Assembly (NCBI RefSeq): GCF_000422885.1
Contig: NZ_AUGX01000013.1
Coordinates: forward strand, 1-64,000
DNA: 64,000 bases
Reading direction: 5' to 3'
Source of the DNA: Ottowia thiooxydans DSM 14619
GTDB taxonomy: Bacteria; Pseudomonadota; Gammaproteobacteria; Burkholderiales; Burkholderiaceae_C
Part shown: one piece after another, positions 51,696-60,418 of the stretch
Layout: each line of letters starts with the position of its first letter
Numbering within the stretch: position 1 is the stretch's first letter
Notes under the pieces: generated by a model
What the model saw: the letters and a program-made list of their open reading frames with translations, nothing else
Told to the model about the DNA's origin: nothing
The model's database searches: none
Made by a program: the position numbers and the translations under genes

Positions 51696-51696
51696 G

Positions 51697-52818
51697 TCAC
51701 GCTCCCAGGATCAGGGTTGAATGGGTGTGCATGGTGCCTCCCTGGTTGCTGACCAGGCTATGGCGGACACCTGGCACCTGCAAGGTCGCTGTACCGCGCA
51801 CCTGCCGTACACCTTCGTGGATCAGTTGCATACCCGGTAGTCCCGTTTCAGAGAGAAGACCTCCTGAGGTGTTGAGCGGCAAGCGTCCGCCAAACTCAAT
51901 CTGTCCGTCGCGTACGAACTCATGTACTTCACCCTTCCTGCAGAAACCGTAATCTTCCAAAGTCATGAGTACGGTGATGGTGAAGCAGTCGTAGATTTGA
52001 GCCACATCGATGTCCTGCGGCTTCAGGCCGGCCATGTCGAAGGCCAGTTGGCCTGAACGCTTCGCCAGGGTCGAAGTCAGGGATTCGCGCAGGTGAACGT
52101 CGTAGGAGGTCTGGCCGCCGCCAATGCCCAGAATCGACACAGGGGCGTTGACCCCAAGAGAGTGCGCACGCTTCGCGCTCATCACCACGACGGCAGCGCC
52201 GCCATCGGAGACCAGGCAGCAGTCGTCGCGTCGCAGGGGTTCTACCACCCAGGGCGACTTCATGTAGTCTTCCATCGAGATCGCTTTGCGAAGCTGTGCC
52301 TTGGGGTTCGAAGCCCCATGCTTGCGTGCCGCAAGTGCCACGGCGCCAAAAGCTTCAGGGGGTGTCTGGTACTCGGCCACGTGAGCTTGATGGATCATCG
52401 CGTAGCCTGCGGCGGTGGAGAACCACCCATAAGCTGCGTCGTTGCCACGCGGACGCGCATAGGCTTGGCGTGAACCGCTGCGAGGGTTGTCGGCGTAGCT
52501 CACGAGCGCAACCTCACACTGGCCGGTCTCGATGGCCATCATCGCCATATCGATCAGGGTAATGTTGGCCGCGCCACCTTGATCCCAAGCGCCTCCCCAG
52601 CGGGGTTGAATGCCCAGTGCTTCGCACACCTTCTGTCCATAGAGGATCTCGCGGCCTGATGTCGGGACTTTGACGAAGAGTCCATCCACAGCGCCTTTTT
52701 CAATACCCGCGTCCGCGAGCGCAGCTCGGCATGCCGCCGCGTTGAGAGTGACGGTGTCCAGGCCCAGGTTGCCGTAGTCGGTGTGTCCGATTCCGGCGAT
52801 CACGTACTTGCCACGCAT
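51697..52818 (-). CDS. Thiolase-fold lipid-transfer-type protein (Ltp2-like), module B
   Basis: A 373-residue thiolase-superfamily protein; ATG 52818 with GGAG 8 bases upstream replaces a longer frame overlapping the hydratase. The nucleophile region is WDQGGAANITLIDMAMMA, without Cys. The C-terminal NTSGGLLSETGLPGM lacks the usual GHP His. It keeps AQIYDCFTITVLMTLEDYGF, the Tyr-containing Ltp signature. Loss of both thiolase catalytic features argues for an Ltp2-type retro-aldolase or other non-thiolytic role with its DUF35 neighbour. Confidence 0.87.
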   Translation of the reverse strand: MRGKYVIAGIGHTDYGNLGLDTVTLNAAACRAALADAGIEKGAVDGLFVKVPTSGREILYGQKVCEALGIQPRWGGAWDQGGAANITLIDMAMMAIETGQCEVALVSYADNPRSGSRQAYARPRGNDAAYGWFSTAAGYAMIHQAHVAEYQTPPEAFGAVALAARKHGASNPKAQLRKAISMEDYMKSPWVVEPLRRDDCCLVSDGGAAVVVMSAKRAHSLGVNAPVSILGIGGGQTSYDVHLRESLTSTLAKRSGQLAFDMAGLKPQDIDVAQIYDCFTITVLMTLEDYGFCRKGEVHEFVRDGQIEFGGRLPLNTSGGLLSETGLPGMQLIHEGVRQVRGTATLQVPGVRHSLVSNQGGTMHTHSTLILGA

Positions 52819-52834
52819 AGGAGGTTCTCCGCTA

Positions 52835-53611
52835 TCAGCTTGCCGTGAAGCGGGGTGTACGCTTTTCCTGGAACGCCAGGGCGCCTTCCTTGGCATCGGC
52901 GGTGCCGGACAGCAAGCGGTTGGTGAACTGCTCCATCCGCAGCCCGGTGGCCAGCCCCATCGTGGGGGCCTTGACCGCCAATTCCTTGGCAGCCTGTACA
53001 GCCAGTGGCGCATTGGCCGCAATCCGCTTCGCATAGCGCATGGCCTCGTCCAGCAGCTGTTCGGGTGGGACCACCTTGTTCACGAGCCCCCAGCGCTCCG
53101 CTGTCACGGCATCAATCGAGTCTCCCGTGAGCAGCATTTCCATCGCGATCGCGTACGGCAATTGGCTGATGCACCGCTGCGTGCCACCGTTGCTCGCGAT
53201 GATGCCGCGCTTGACTTCGGCCAGCGAGAATGTGGCGTGCGGGACGGCAATGCGGATGTCAGTGGCCAGCATCAGCGTCATGCCGCCGCCCACGCAGTAC
53301 CCGTTGACGGCCGCAATCACCGGTTTCCAGACTTCCAGGCCGCGGTTGAGCAACTGGTCTTTCTGGGTGAGCCAGAAGTCAGACATGGTGGTTGGCCGCC
53401 CGATGTAGGACTTTAGATCCGCTCCAGAGCTGAAGGCTTTGTCACCTGCGCCAGTAATGACAGACACGCGGATGGCGGGGTCGTCACGCACCTGCTCCCA
53501 GGCTTCGGAAATCAATTGGTAGTGTTCGAGATCGAATGCGTTCCTGCGCTCTGGCCGATTGATGGTGATGAGCGCGACGCCTTCTTCATTGACATGGAGA
53601 TCGATGGACAT
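52835..53611 (-). CDS. Enoyl-CoA hydratase, module B
   Basis: A 258-residue crotonase with a full hydratase active site. Oxyanion-hole parts are DKAFSSGADLKS and NGYCVGGGM; catalytic Glu positions are filled in FSLAEVKRG and IAMEMLLTG. So (S)-specific hydration of an enoyl-CoA is likely. AAGGAAA precedes ATG 53611. It lies between the acyl-CoA dehydrogenase (12 bases) and the thiolase-like gene (16 bases), in the expected order for beta-oxidation. Confidence 0.92.
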   Translation of the reverse strand: MSIDLHVNEEGVALITINRPERRNAFDLEHYQLISEAWEQVRDDPAIRVSVITGAGDKAFSSGADLKSYIGRPTTMSDFWLTQKDQLLNRGLEVWKPVIAAVNGYCVGGGMTLMLATDIRIAVPHATFSLAEVKRGIIASNGGTQRCISQLPYAIAMEMLLTGDSIDAVTAERWGLVNKVVPPEQLLDEAMRYAKRIAANAPLAVQAAKELAVKAPTMGLATGLRMEQFTNRLLSGTADAKEGALAFQEKRTPRFTAS

Positions 53612-53623
53612 GGAGACTTTCCT

Positions 53624-54790
53624 TCAAGCGCGCGTGCTGAGAAGTTCGCGGGAAAGCACCATTCGGTGCACCTCTGAAGGACCTTCTCCAATGCGCTTGA
53701 TGCGCAACTCGCGGTACCACCGTTCCAGCGGCATTTCCTTGGACACGCCCATTCCGCCTAGAATTTGAATGCAACGGTCCACGACCCGGCCCGCTGTTTC
53801 AGTGGCCACCACTTTGGCAATTGATGCCTCGGTCTTGAAGTTGAGGCCCGCATCTCCACGCCGTGCTGCTTCATACACCAGCAACCGGGCCGCACGAAGT
53901 TCCATCTCGCTGTCTGCAATCATCCATTGGATGGCTTGCTTGTCCGCAAGTTTGGATTTGAAGACTTCACGCTCGCGCGCCCAGTCGATGGCTATCTGGA
54001 GCGCGGCCTGGGCAATGCCGATGGTTCCAGATGCGTAGGGAACGCGGCCTTCTACAAGCCATTTTTCGCACAGTGCGAAGCCCTGGCCTTCTTCACCTAA
54101 TCGGTTTTCCACCGGGACTTCCACGTCTTCCAGAATCAACTCATAGGGGGACCACGAGCGGATAACGGGGATCTCGCGACAGGTCAGGCCTTTGGGTTTG
54201 CCTTCGATGATGAAGCAGGTGACCCCTCCACGCTCGCCCTGTTCGCCCGTGCGTGCAAATACCAGACCCCAGGTAGCGGAGGCGGCGCCTGTGATCCACA
54301 TCTTGGCTCCGTTCAAGATGTATTTGTCTCCTTTGCGGACGGCGCGGGTGCGGATGGATCGTGCCGGGTCAGAGCCACCGGAGGCCTCGCTGATGGCGAC
54401 GAAGGCTTTCTTGCCGTCCCGTATGGCGGGGACTGCGAAGCGCTCAATCTGTTCACGCGTTCCTAGCAGCACGGGCGCGGGCGGGTTGGAACCTGTCGTA
54501 CCGCAAGCAGGTATGTAGGCTCCCATGCGGCACTTGGCTGTTTCTTCGGCCACCACAGCAGCGGCCAGCAGACTCAATCCACCACCACCAAACTCCTCCG
54601 GCGCTCGAGCGGCCCACAAGCCCATGGACTTGGCTTTTTCAGACAAGGGCTTGAGCAGATGCTCGGGCAACTCGAAGGCGTCGTGTGCGACCTGGTCTTC
54701 TGCGGCCTTGACGTCTTTTTGCATGAAGCGTCGGGTCGTCTCGCGGATCTGAATAAGGTCTTCAGAGAGACCTGCGTCGTGTTCATTCAT
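53624..54790 (-). CDS. Acyl-CoA dehydrogenase, module B
   Basis: A 388-residue acyl-CoA dehydrogenase of the homotetrameric type. FVAISEASGGSDPARSIRTR and LNGAKMWITGAASATWGLVF are the FAD and substrate loops; IQILGGMGVSKEMPLERWYR and IGEGPSEVHR near the end retain Glu at the catalytic position. It has everything needed alone, in contrast to the split pair in module A. It oxidises an acyl-CoA to the enoyl-CoA used by the next gene. Confidence 0.93.
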   Translation of the reverse strand: MNEHDAGLSEDLIQIRETTRRFMQKDVKAAEDQVAHDAFELPEHLLKPLSEKAKSMGLWAARAPEEFGGGGLSLLAAAVVAEETAKCRMGAYIPACGTTGSNPPAPVLLGTREQIERFAVPAIRDGKKAFVAISEASGGSDPARSIRTRAVRKGDKYILNGAKMWITGAASATWGLVFARTGEQGERGGVTCFIIEGKPKGLTCREIPVIRSWSPYELILEDVEVPVENRLGEEGQGFALCEKWLVEGRVPYASGTIGIAQAALQIAIDWAREREVFKSKLADKQAIQWMIADSEMELRAARLLVYEAARRGDAGLNFKTEASIAKVVATETAGRVVDRCIQILGGMGVSKEMPLERWYRELRIKRIGEGPSEVHRMVLSRELLSTRA

Positions 54791-54858
54791 AGGAATTCCC
54801 AGAGGTGTGTAGGAGAAGAGGATTGAAGGGCGGTGTGATCAGGAAGTGTCAACACGCC

Positions 54859-56073
54859 TTAGGGGTGCTCACCGAATGCACCGCGGCTGACTAGCGCGTG
54901 GTATTGGTCGTCGTTCAGATTCAGCAGACCCTTCACGATCTGCTCGGTGTCTTGGCCCAGTTGGCCGCTGGGCACGTAGCCCGGGGTGCTGTGATCCGCG
55001 AACGTCAATGGGCTTCCATGCGCCAGCATCTCGCCATACAGCGGATGGTCTACCCAGCTGAGCATGCCGGTCTCGTGCAGATGGGGATCGTTCACCACCT
55101 CGTCCAGTTCTCTCACTGGAGCGGACGGCACACGTGATTCCACCAGGGCGTCAAACAAGTCGCCTTTCTTGAGGTGGCGGGTCACCGCTTCTATGGCCGC
55201 ATCCACCTCTTCCATATGCACCAGCCGAGACGCCCGAGTGGCGAAACGCGGGTCTTCCAACCATTCGACACGATCAAGGACTCGTGCAAGCGCCACCCAG
55301 TGGGTGTCGGCCACAGTCAGGATCGCGATGGCTCCGTCAGAGGTGGGGTAGACGTTGTACGGGCACATCGTGAGGCCACCATGGCGATTGCCCGTCCGCT
55401 TGCAGCTCTGGTCGCCGCGCTGGTGCAAGCCCAGGCTCGACAGCAGACTGGGAAATACCGAACTGAGCATGGAGACCTCAATGTTTGAGGCGTGTCCAGT
55501 CATGGCGCGCTCGTACAGTGCAGTGGTGATGGCGCCATACAAGTGCACACCGGCGAAGAAGTCGCACAGTGCCGGGCCAGCCTTGAATGGGGGTGTGTCC
55601 GGGCCGCCGGTGATGCTCATCACGCCGGACATGGCTTGCACCGTGAGATCCATAGCCGGGTAGTCCCGATAAGGGCCTGTACTGCCATAGCCTGTGCTGG
55701 ACGCAACGATTAACTGAGGGTTGGCCTGACGAAGTGTGTCTACGCCCAGGCCGAGCCGGTCCATGGCGCCGGGAGCGAAGTTGTAGACGATCACGTCGGC
55801 CTGCTTGGCCATTTCAAGGAGAGTTTCTCGCCCCGCACTGGCCTGTAGATCCAGCACGACGTTCTTCTTGTTTGGATTGAGCACGCCGAAAGGCTGTGCC
55901 ACACCGCTGGCCCGCTCTCTCTTGCGCAGGTGTTCCCCGGAGGGGGACTCGACCTTGATCACCGTCGCTCCGGCCTGGGCCATCAGAAAGGTGGCATAGG
56001 GGCCGTTATAGATCTGCGTGAGGTCAATGACGGTAACGCCAGAAAGCGGCGGGGGAATCAAATGCTGGGTCAT
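54859..56073 (-). CDS. Class III CoA-transferase (CaiB/BaiF family), module B
   Basis: A 404-residue class III CoA-transferase. YNGPYATFLMAQAGATVIKV at the N-terminus and the catalytic Asp in YPAMDLTVQAMSGVM are present. ATG 56073 is used; the open frame upstream covers the operator. It is the first gene of module B and likely activates the incoming acid, the role played in module A by both an ADP-forming ligase and its own CoA-transferase. It is divergent from an IclR gene. Confidence 0.92.
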   Translation of the reverse strand: MTQHLIPPPLSGVTVIDLTQIYNGPYATFLMAQAGATVIKVESPSGEHLRKRERASGVAQPFGVLNPNKKNVVLDLQASAGRETLLEMAKQADVIVYNFAPGAMDRLGLGVDTLRQANPQLIVASSTGYGSTGPYRDYPAMDLTVQAMSGVMSITGGPDTPPFKAGPALCDFFAGVHLYGAITTALYERAMTGHASNIEVSMLSSVFPSLLSSLGLHQRGDQSCKRTGNRHGGLTMCPYNVYPTSDGAIAILTVADTHWVALARVLDRVEWLEDPRFATRASRLVHMEEVDAAIEAVTRHLKKGDLFDALVESRVPSAPVRELDEVVNDPHLHETGMLSWVDHPLYGEMLAHGSPLTFADHSTPGYVPSGQLGQDTEQIVKGLLNLNDDQYHALVSRGAFGEHP

Positions 56074-56147
56074 AGAGAGGAATTGCGCTGAGACAACGGG
56101 GAACCGGCGTTGGCTCAAAGGCCAGAAACCACATTCAATTTGAGTAG

Positions 56148-56176
56148 AACATGATTCCAATATTTAGAATGATGTT
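56148..56176. promoter_or_regulatory. 29-base palindrome, candidate IclR operator of module B
   Basis: AACATGATTC (56148-56157) and GAATGATGTT (56167-56176) pair with one mismatch around CAATATTTA, whose AA/TT continue the symmetry. It lies 75 bases upstream of the CoA-transferase start, in the divergent region with the IclR gene. Confidence 0.6.
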
Positions 56177-56354
56177 TATTTTATGTATGCGGCTTCGGCT
56201 TCGAATAGGGGTTTTCCCTTGGTCCATCCAGTGCGCTTGCGTTCGCTCGAATGCTGGGGTGCGCGGGGTAGAGGTGGCATGAGCCATGCATTGCAAGGGT
56301 CTCTTTATGCGCTGAAGGGGCATAATCTGCCGATGTTCTGTTTACGGCGGAGGC

Positions 56355-57203
56355 GTGCCCAACGGCCGGCGTATATCTGTTTTTGGTGCAGTAGTGACCG
56401 ATCCTTCCGTACCTTCCCTTGTGGCAGAGACCACAAAAGTTGAAAGCGAATCAACCCCCCGCCTTGATGGCACCGTCGTCAAGGGAATGGCGTTGATCGA
56501 ATTCCTTGCGGCGCAAGATCAGCCGCAGGCGGTTTCGGTGATAGCGCAGCACTTCAATTGGCAGAGGAGCAATGCGCACCGTCTGTTGACCACTTTCAAG
56601 GCGCTTGGCTATGTGCGTCAGAACGCTGAGACCAGCCGCTACGAGCTCAGTTTGAAGACGTGGGAGTTGGGTATGCGGGTCGTCGGCCGGAGCGCGATCA
56701 AGCGCGCGGCTCAACCCCACATGCGCAGCCTGAACCAGCAGTTCCAGGAGAGCGTGAATCTTTCCTTGCTGGTGGGCACCGATGTGCTGTATCTCGACAC
56801 ATTGCTCTCGATGTACCCCCTGCGGCCTACTGCGTCGCCGGGCGCGCGGGTGCCCTCCATCTTCACTGCAACGGGCAGGGCGCAATTGGCATTCCGATCA
56901 GATGCCGAAGCCATCACACGGGAAATCATCGCCAGTCGGCCAGAAGCTACCAACATCAAGCTCAAATCGTTTCAGGAAGAGCTGAAGCAGGTGCGTAACC
57001 AGGGCTACGCCATCACGCTAAGTGGCTGGCGTACCAATGTGAACTCAGTGGCCGTACCCATCCTGAATGCTGATCGGCAATCCATCGCCGCCATCGGCAT
57101 CAGCGGTCCATCGGAGCGATTGAACACAGAAAAGATGCAGGAAATGGTACCGGTGCTGATGTATGCAGCCGCGCAGATCGCTGAGGTTTGCGGCGGCGCT
57201 TGA
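56355..57203 (+). CDS. IclR-family regulator of module B
   Basis: A 282-residue IclR protein. The wHTH is at about residues 38-100 (GTVVKGMALIEFLAAQDQPQ; VIAQHFNWQRSNAHRLLTTF), and the effector domain has QGYAITLSGWRTNVNSVAVP. GTG 56355 follows GGAGG closely; a GTG 13 codons later is an alternative, and the first 35 residues are not conserved-looking. It is divergent from the CoA-transferase that leads module B and likely regulates it through the 56148-56176 palindrome. Confidence 0.88.
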   Translation: MPNGRRISVFGAVVTDPSVPSLVAETTKVESESTPRLDGTVVKGMALIEFLAAQDQPQAVSVIAQHFNWQRSNAHRLLTTFKALGYVRQNAETSRYELSLKTWELGMRVVGRSAIKRAAQPHMRSLNQQFQESVNLSLLVGTDVLYLDTLLSMYPLRPTASPGARVPSIFTATGRAQLAFRSDAEAITREIIASRPEATNIKLKSFQEELKQVRNQGYAITLSGWRTNVNSVAVPILNADRQSIAAIGISGPSERLNTEKMQEMVPVLMYAAAQIAEVCGGA

Positions 57204-57222
57204 AACCCATGCCCCGAACCTC

Positions 57223-57241
57223 AGGCCATGATGAATGGCCT
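57223..57241 (+). terminator. Hairpin after the IclR gene
   Basis: AGGCCAT (57223-57229), loop GATGA, ATGGCCT (57235-57241), followed by GGGCTTTC. It lies 20 bases after the IclR stop and its right arm is formed by the DUF1439 remnant. Confidence 0.55.
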
Positions 57242-57319
57242 GGGCTTTCAGTTAAAAATGTGCGCGCGACACGCAAAGGGCTGAGTGTGGAGTTGTCGCC
57301 AGCCCTTCGCGTGTCTTGA
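57234..57319 (+). pseudogene. Degraded 3' fragment of a DUF1439 gene
   Basis: The sequence reads NGLGF, then after a one-base frameshift VRATRKGLSVELSPAL and a TGA stop. This parallels NGLGY...VRVTREGLRVELLPAL, the last residues of the intact DUF1439 gene at 48841-49461, with roughly three quarters of bases matching by eye. Only the last 28 or so codons remain and no start is present, so it is a relic of a duplicated or displaced copy, and it converges on the ABC substrate-binding gene. Confidence 0.75.
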
Positions 57320-57327
57320 ACCTGGCT

Positions 57328-58527
57328 TCAAGCCATCTTGCAGCCCGCGCCTGAATCTGAAAGTGCTTTGGCCGCCACGCCCAGCACCTTGTTCTCGCCT
57401 TTTTCCACCACGCGCAGATAAAAATCCTGCACGGGGTTGTGCGCACGGCTCATGGTCCATTTACCGCGAGGGCTATCGATGACGGCGGATTCCATGGCCT
57501 TGTAGAGTGCGGGCTTGGCATTCAGATCGCCATTGACCGCCTTGGCACCCTGCACCAGCAGCAAGCCGGCGTCATACCCCTGTACTGAGTACACATCAGG
57601 CTGGGATTTGAAGGCCTTGGCGTACTCCGTACGGAACTGCCGGTTGCGCGGAGTGGCGAGCGAGTCGCTGTAGTGCAAGGTGGTCATGATGCCGTCGGCG
57701 GCGGGGCCCGCAGCCTCCAGAACCCCTTCGGTCAAGAAGCCCGAACCCCAGAGCGGAATTTTCCCCTTCAGGCCAGCGGCGGCATAGTCGGAGATGAATT
57801 TTCCAGCCCCGGCACCTGCGAACATGCAGGCCACGGCGTCAGGCTTGAGCGAAGCGATTTCGGTCAGAAGCGCCTGGAATTCAACGTTGGGGAACGGCAG
57901 CCACAGGTCTTTGATGATGGTGCCACCAGCCTTGGTATAGCTTTCCTTGAAGCCATCGAAGGCTTCTTCGCCCGCGGCGTACTTCCAGGAAATCCAGACT
58001 ACCTTCTTCAAGCCCTTATCCATCATTGGTTTGCCCAATGCCAATGTGGGTTGTGAATTCGAGAACGAGGTACGAAATACGTTAGGTGCGCACAGCGCGC
58101 GGGTGGCCGCGAGCACGCCGGCGTTGGGAATCAGACACAGCACGCCGGATTCGCGCGCAACTTTCTGAATGCCCATCTGCACGCCGGAGTGAACCGTGCC
58201 CACGATGACGTCAACCTTATCGCGCTGCACCAGCTTACTGGCGTTCTCCACGCCCTTGGAGGGATCAGACTCATCGTCAAGTTTGACGATCTCTACCTCT
58301 CGCCCGCCCAACTTGTTGCCCTGTTCCTGCAGCGCCAGCCGGAAGCCGGCCTCAATGGCATTGCCAATCTGCGCAAAGGTACCGGTATACGGCAGCATCA
58401 GGCCGATCTTGATCTTGCCTGTCTGGGCGCGCCCAAGGCGAGGCAGCGTGAGCGCGGAGGCGCCGACGAGAGCGGCGCCGCCATGCGCAAGCAGCACGCG
58501 GCGGGACAGGGCGTTGGATCGGGTCAT
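57328..58527 (-). CDS. ABC transporter substrate-binding protein, branched-chain amino acid type
   Basis: A 399-residue periplasmic-binding protein of the LivJ/LivK (Peripla_BP_6) family. The Tat-like signal SRRVLLAHGGAALVGASALT ends near GRAQT. The domain starts IKIGLMLPYTGTFAQIGNAI and includes KLVQRDKVDVIVGTVHSGVQ. Relatives in degradative operons bind aromatic or other organic acids rather than amino acids. AGGAAGG precedes ATG 58527. It lies after an AMP-forming acyl-CoA ligase on the same strand but 215 bases away, across a repeat; no permease or ATPase gene is in the window. Confidence 0.92.
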   Translation of the reverse strand: MTRSNALSRRVLLAHGGAALVGASALTLPRLGRAQTGKIKIGLMLPYTGTFAQIGNAIEAGFRLALQEQGNKLGGREVEIVKLDDESDPSKGVENASKLVQRDKVDVIVGTVHSGVQMGIQKVARESGVLCLIPNAGVLAATRALCAPNVFRTSFSNSQPTLALGKPMMDKGLKKVVWISWKYAAGEEAFDGFKESYTKAGGTIIKDLWLPFPNVEFQALLTEIASLKPDAVACMFAGAGAGKFISDYAAAGLKGKIPLWGSGFLTEGVLEAAGPAADGIMTTLHYSDSLATPRNRQFRTEYAKAFKSQPDVYSVQGYDAGLLLVQGAKAVNGDLNAKPALYKAMESAVIDSPRGKWTMSRAHNPVQDFYLRVVEKGENKVLGVAAKALSDSGAGCKMA

Positions 58528-58628
58528 GTACTTGCCTTCCTGATGAGTGATGTAGTAATTCGATACGAACTCAATGCTCGCTCGCATCGACCGGTTGACG
58601 GTATTGGGGGAAACACCTGATGGTCTTG

Positions 58629-58680
58629 TTCCCTCTCCTGCAGGCGGGCCCGACTAAGGGAGAGGGCTAGGGTGAGGGGC
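58629..58680. repeat. CCCTCTCC/GGAGAGGG dispersed repeat
   Basis: CCCTCTCC (58631-58638) pairs with GGAGAGGG (58659-58666) and is followed by CTAGGGTGAGGGG. This is the common proteobacterial intergenic repeat. It lies between the acyl-CoA ligase and the ABC substrate-binding protein and may separate their mRNAs. Confidence 0.7.
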
Positions 58681-58742
58681 CGCAGCGGTTGATGAGTGCG
58701 CGCGGGTGAAAAGCCGCATTCCCCCGATGCCTCTCCAGCTAT

Positions 58743-60296
58743 TCAAATCCGCTTGCGCCCTTCCCAGTAAGGCTCCTTCAGCAAGTTCTTCTGGATCTTG
58801 CCGATGGCCGTCTTTGGAAAGCTTTCCACGAATTTGATCAAGCGCGGGCGTTTCAGCCGGGCCAGCTTCGCTTCGCACTGGGCCAGCACCTGCGCTTCAG
58901 TCAGTTCTGCGCCAGGCTTGAGCAAGATGTAGGCCGCAGGTACCTCGCCGAATTTCGGGTCAGGCACGCCGAACACGGCCACCTCAGCCACTTGGGGCAG
59001 GCCGTAGATGGCATCTTCGATTTCTTTCGGATAGACGTTTTCGCCGCCTGAGATCAACATATCTTTGGCGCGGTCTACGAGGATGATGCAGCCATCGGCA
59101 TCCATGGTGGCCACATCGCCAGACAAGCCCCAACCATGGCCGAGCTTGAAGAAAGCCTCGGTCTGTTCGGGTTCGTCGTAGTAGCCAATCATGACGTTGT
59201 CGCCGCGCGTGGCCACTTCACCGATCTCGCCCACCGCGACCGGGGTGCCATCAGGCCGTAGCACCGCCATGTCTACGTTGTAGGGTTGCCGACCCACGCT
59301 GCCCAGCTTGGCTGGCAGAAGATGTGCGGGCAAGGCGGCGATCACGCCCATTTCACTCTGGCCATAGATTTGGGTGAGCTTCAGTTGTGGCAACTTGGCT
59401 ATCAGTTCGAGCTGCACCCAGTCTGGCATGGGGGCGCCGGCGAAGGACAGTTTGGCCCAGCTCCCAAGCCGCGCCGGTGCAAACCGTGGATGTGTGACCA
59501 GCGTATTGGCTTGCGTGGGCACCATGAAGGCCGCCGTGATGCCCTCCGCTTCGCATGCATCCATGAACCCATCGGGCGACCACGGCGCCACAAACACGCT
59601 GGTGGCGCCAATGAGTACCGCTGGCTGGAACATGATGTTGAGAGCCGCTACGTGAAAAAGCGGGGTCACAATGCCCACCACATCTTCTGGTGTCAGCCGT
59701 TCCTCCACTACGACCGTGTGCGCCGTGACGTCTCGTGCGCGGTGGTGCATGAGCACACCTTTGGGGCGCCCTGTGGTGCCCCCGGTGTAGGTCATGCAGA
59801 AGGCATCAAACTCACTGAGCGAAACATCCGGCGGCGTAGTGGGATGTCGGGCGATGAAATCGTTGAAGCGAACGGTCTCGGGCGCCTCTTGGCTCCCGAT
59901 GAGCACCACCGTTTGGATGCGGGGACATTGCTGGCGCACGTGGGCCAGCTTGTCTGCAAACTGCGCATCGATGATCAATACTTCTGTGTCTGACTTGTTC
60001 AGCACCCAAGCCAGCTCGTCAGCCGCGTAGAGGATGGAGACGTTGTTCAGCACCAGCCCTGTGCGCGCGGTCCCGAAGAACACCACCCCATACTCCGGCA
60101 AGTTGCGCGAAAGCATGGACACCTTGGTGCCTTTGGGTAGCCCCAGCGCCAGCAGCGCGTGCGCAAGTTGGTTGGCTAGTGCATCGAGTTCGCGGTAGGC
60201 CAGGACGCGGCGTGCGCCTTCTGGGCCTCGGAAAATGATGGCGGGTTTGTCAGGAAACCGCGCGGCGGAGCGGCGCAGCATATCTCCGGTGAGCAT
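58743..60296 (-). CDS. AMP-forming acyl-CoA synthetase/CoA ligase
   Basis: A 517-residue ANL-superfamily ligase making acyl-CoA via an acyl-adenylate. Motifs: A3 loop YTGGTTGRPKG (about residues 170-180), IYGQSEMG, A7 region GWGLSGDVATMDADG with the ribose-binding Asp, A8 hinge GGENVYPKEIE, and the A10 Lys in FPKTAIGKIQKN. Substrate (fatty or aromatic acid) cannot be read. It starts at ATG 60296. It is the only ligase in this part of the window and may serve the acid bound by the neighbouring ABC receptor. Confidence 0.92.
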   Translation of the reverse strand: MLTGDMLRRSAARFPDKPAIIFRGPEGARRVLAYRELDALANQLAHALLALGLPKGTKVSMLSRNLPEYGVVFFGTARTGLVLNNVSILYAADELAWVLNKSDTEVLIIDAQFADKLAHVRQQCPRIQTVVLIGSQEAPETVRFNDFIARHPTTPPDVSLSEFDAFCMTYTGGTTGRPKGVLMHHRARDVTAHTVVVEERLTPEDVVGIVTPLFHVAALNIMFQPAVLIGATSVFVAPWSPDGFMDACEAEGITAAFMVPTQANTLVTHPRFAPARLGSWAKLSFAGAPMPDWVQLELIAKLPQLKLTQIYGQSEMGVIAALPAHLLPAKLGSVGRQPYNVDMAVLRPDGTPVAVGEIGEVATRGDNVMIGYYDEPEQTEAFFKLGHGWGLSGDVATMDADGCIILVDRAKDMLISGGENVYPKEIEDAIYGLPQVAEVAVFGVPDPKFGEVPAAYILLKPGAELTEAQVLAQCEAKLARLKRPRLIKFVESFPKTAIGKIQKNLLKEPYWEGRKRI

Positions 60297-60418
60297 GAAT
60301 AGCGAAGGGCAAGGTGGATAACCAATCCATCATGCCCAAACCCGAACGGGCGCGCTATCAGGGCAAACGCCGTCTGCAGGAAAGTTCTATCAGCTGTGCA
60401 GAGCGCTTGGCTGTTCGC

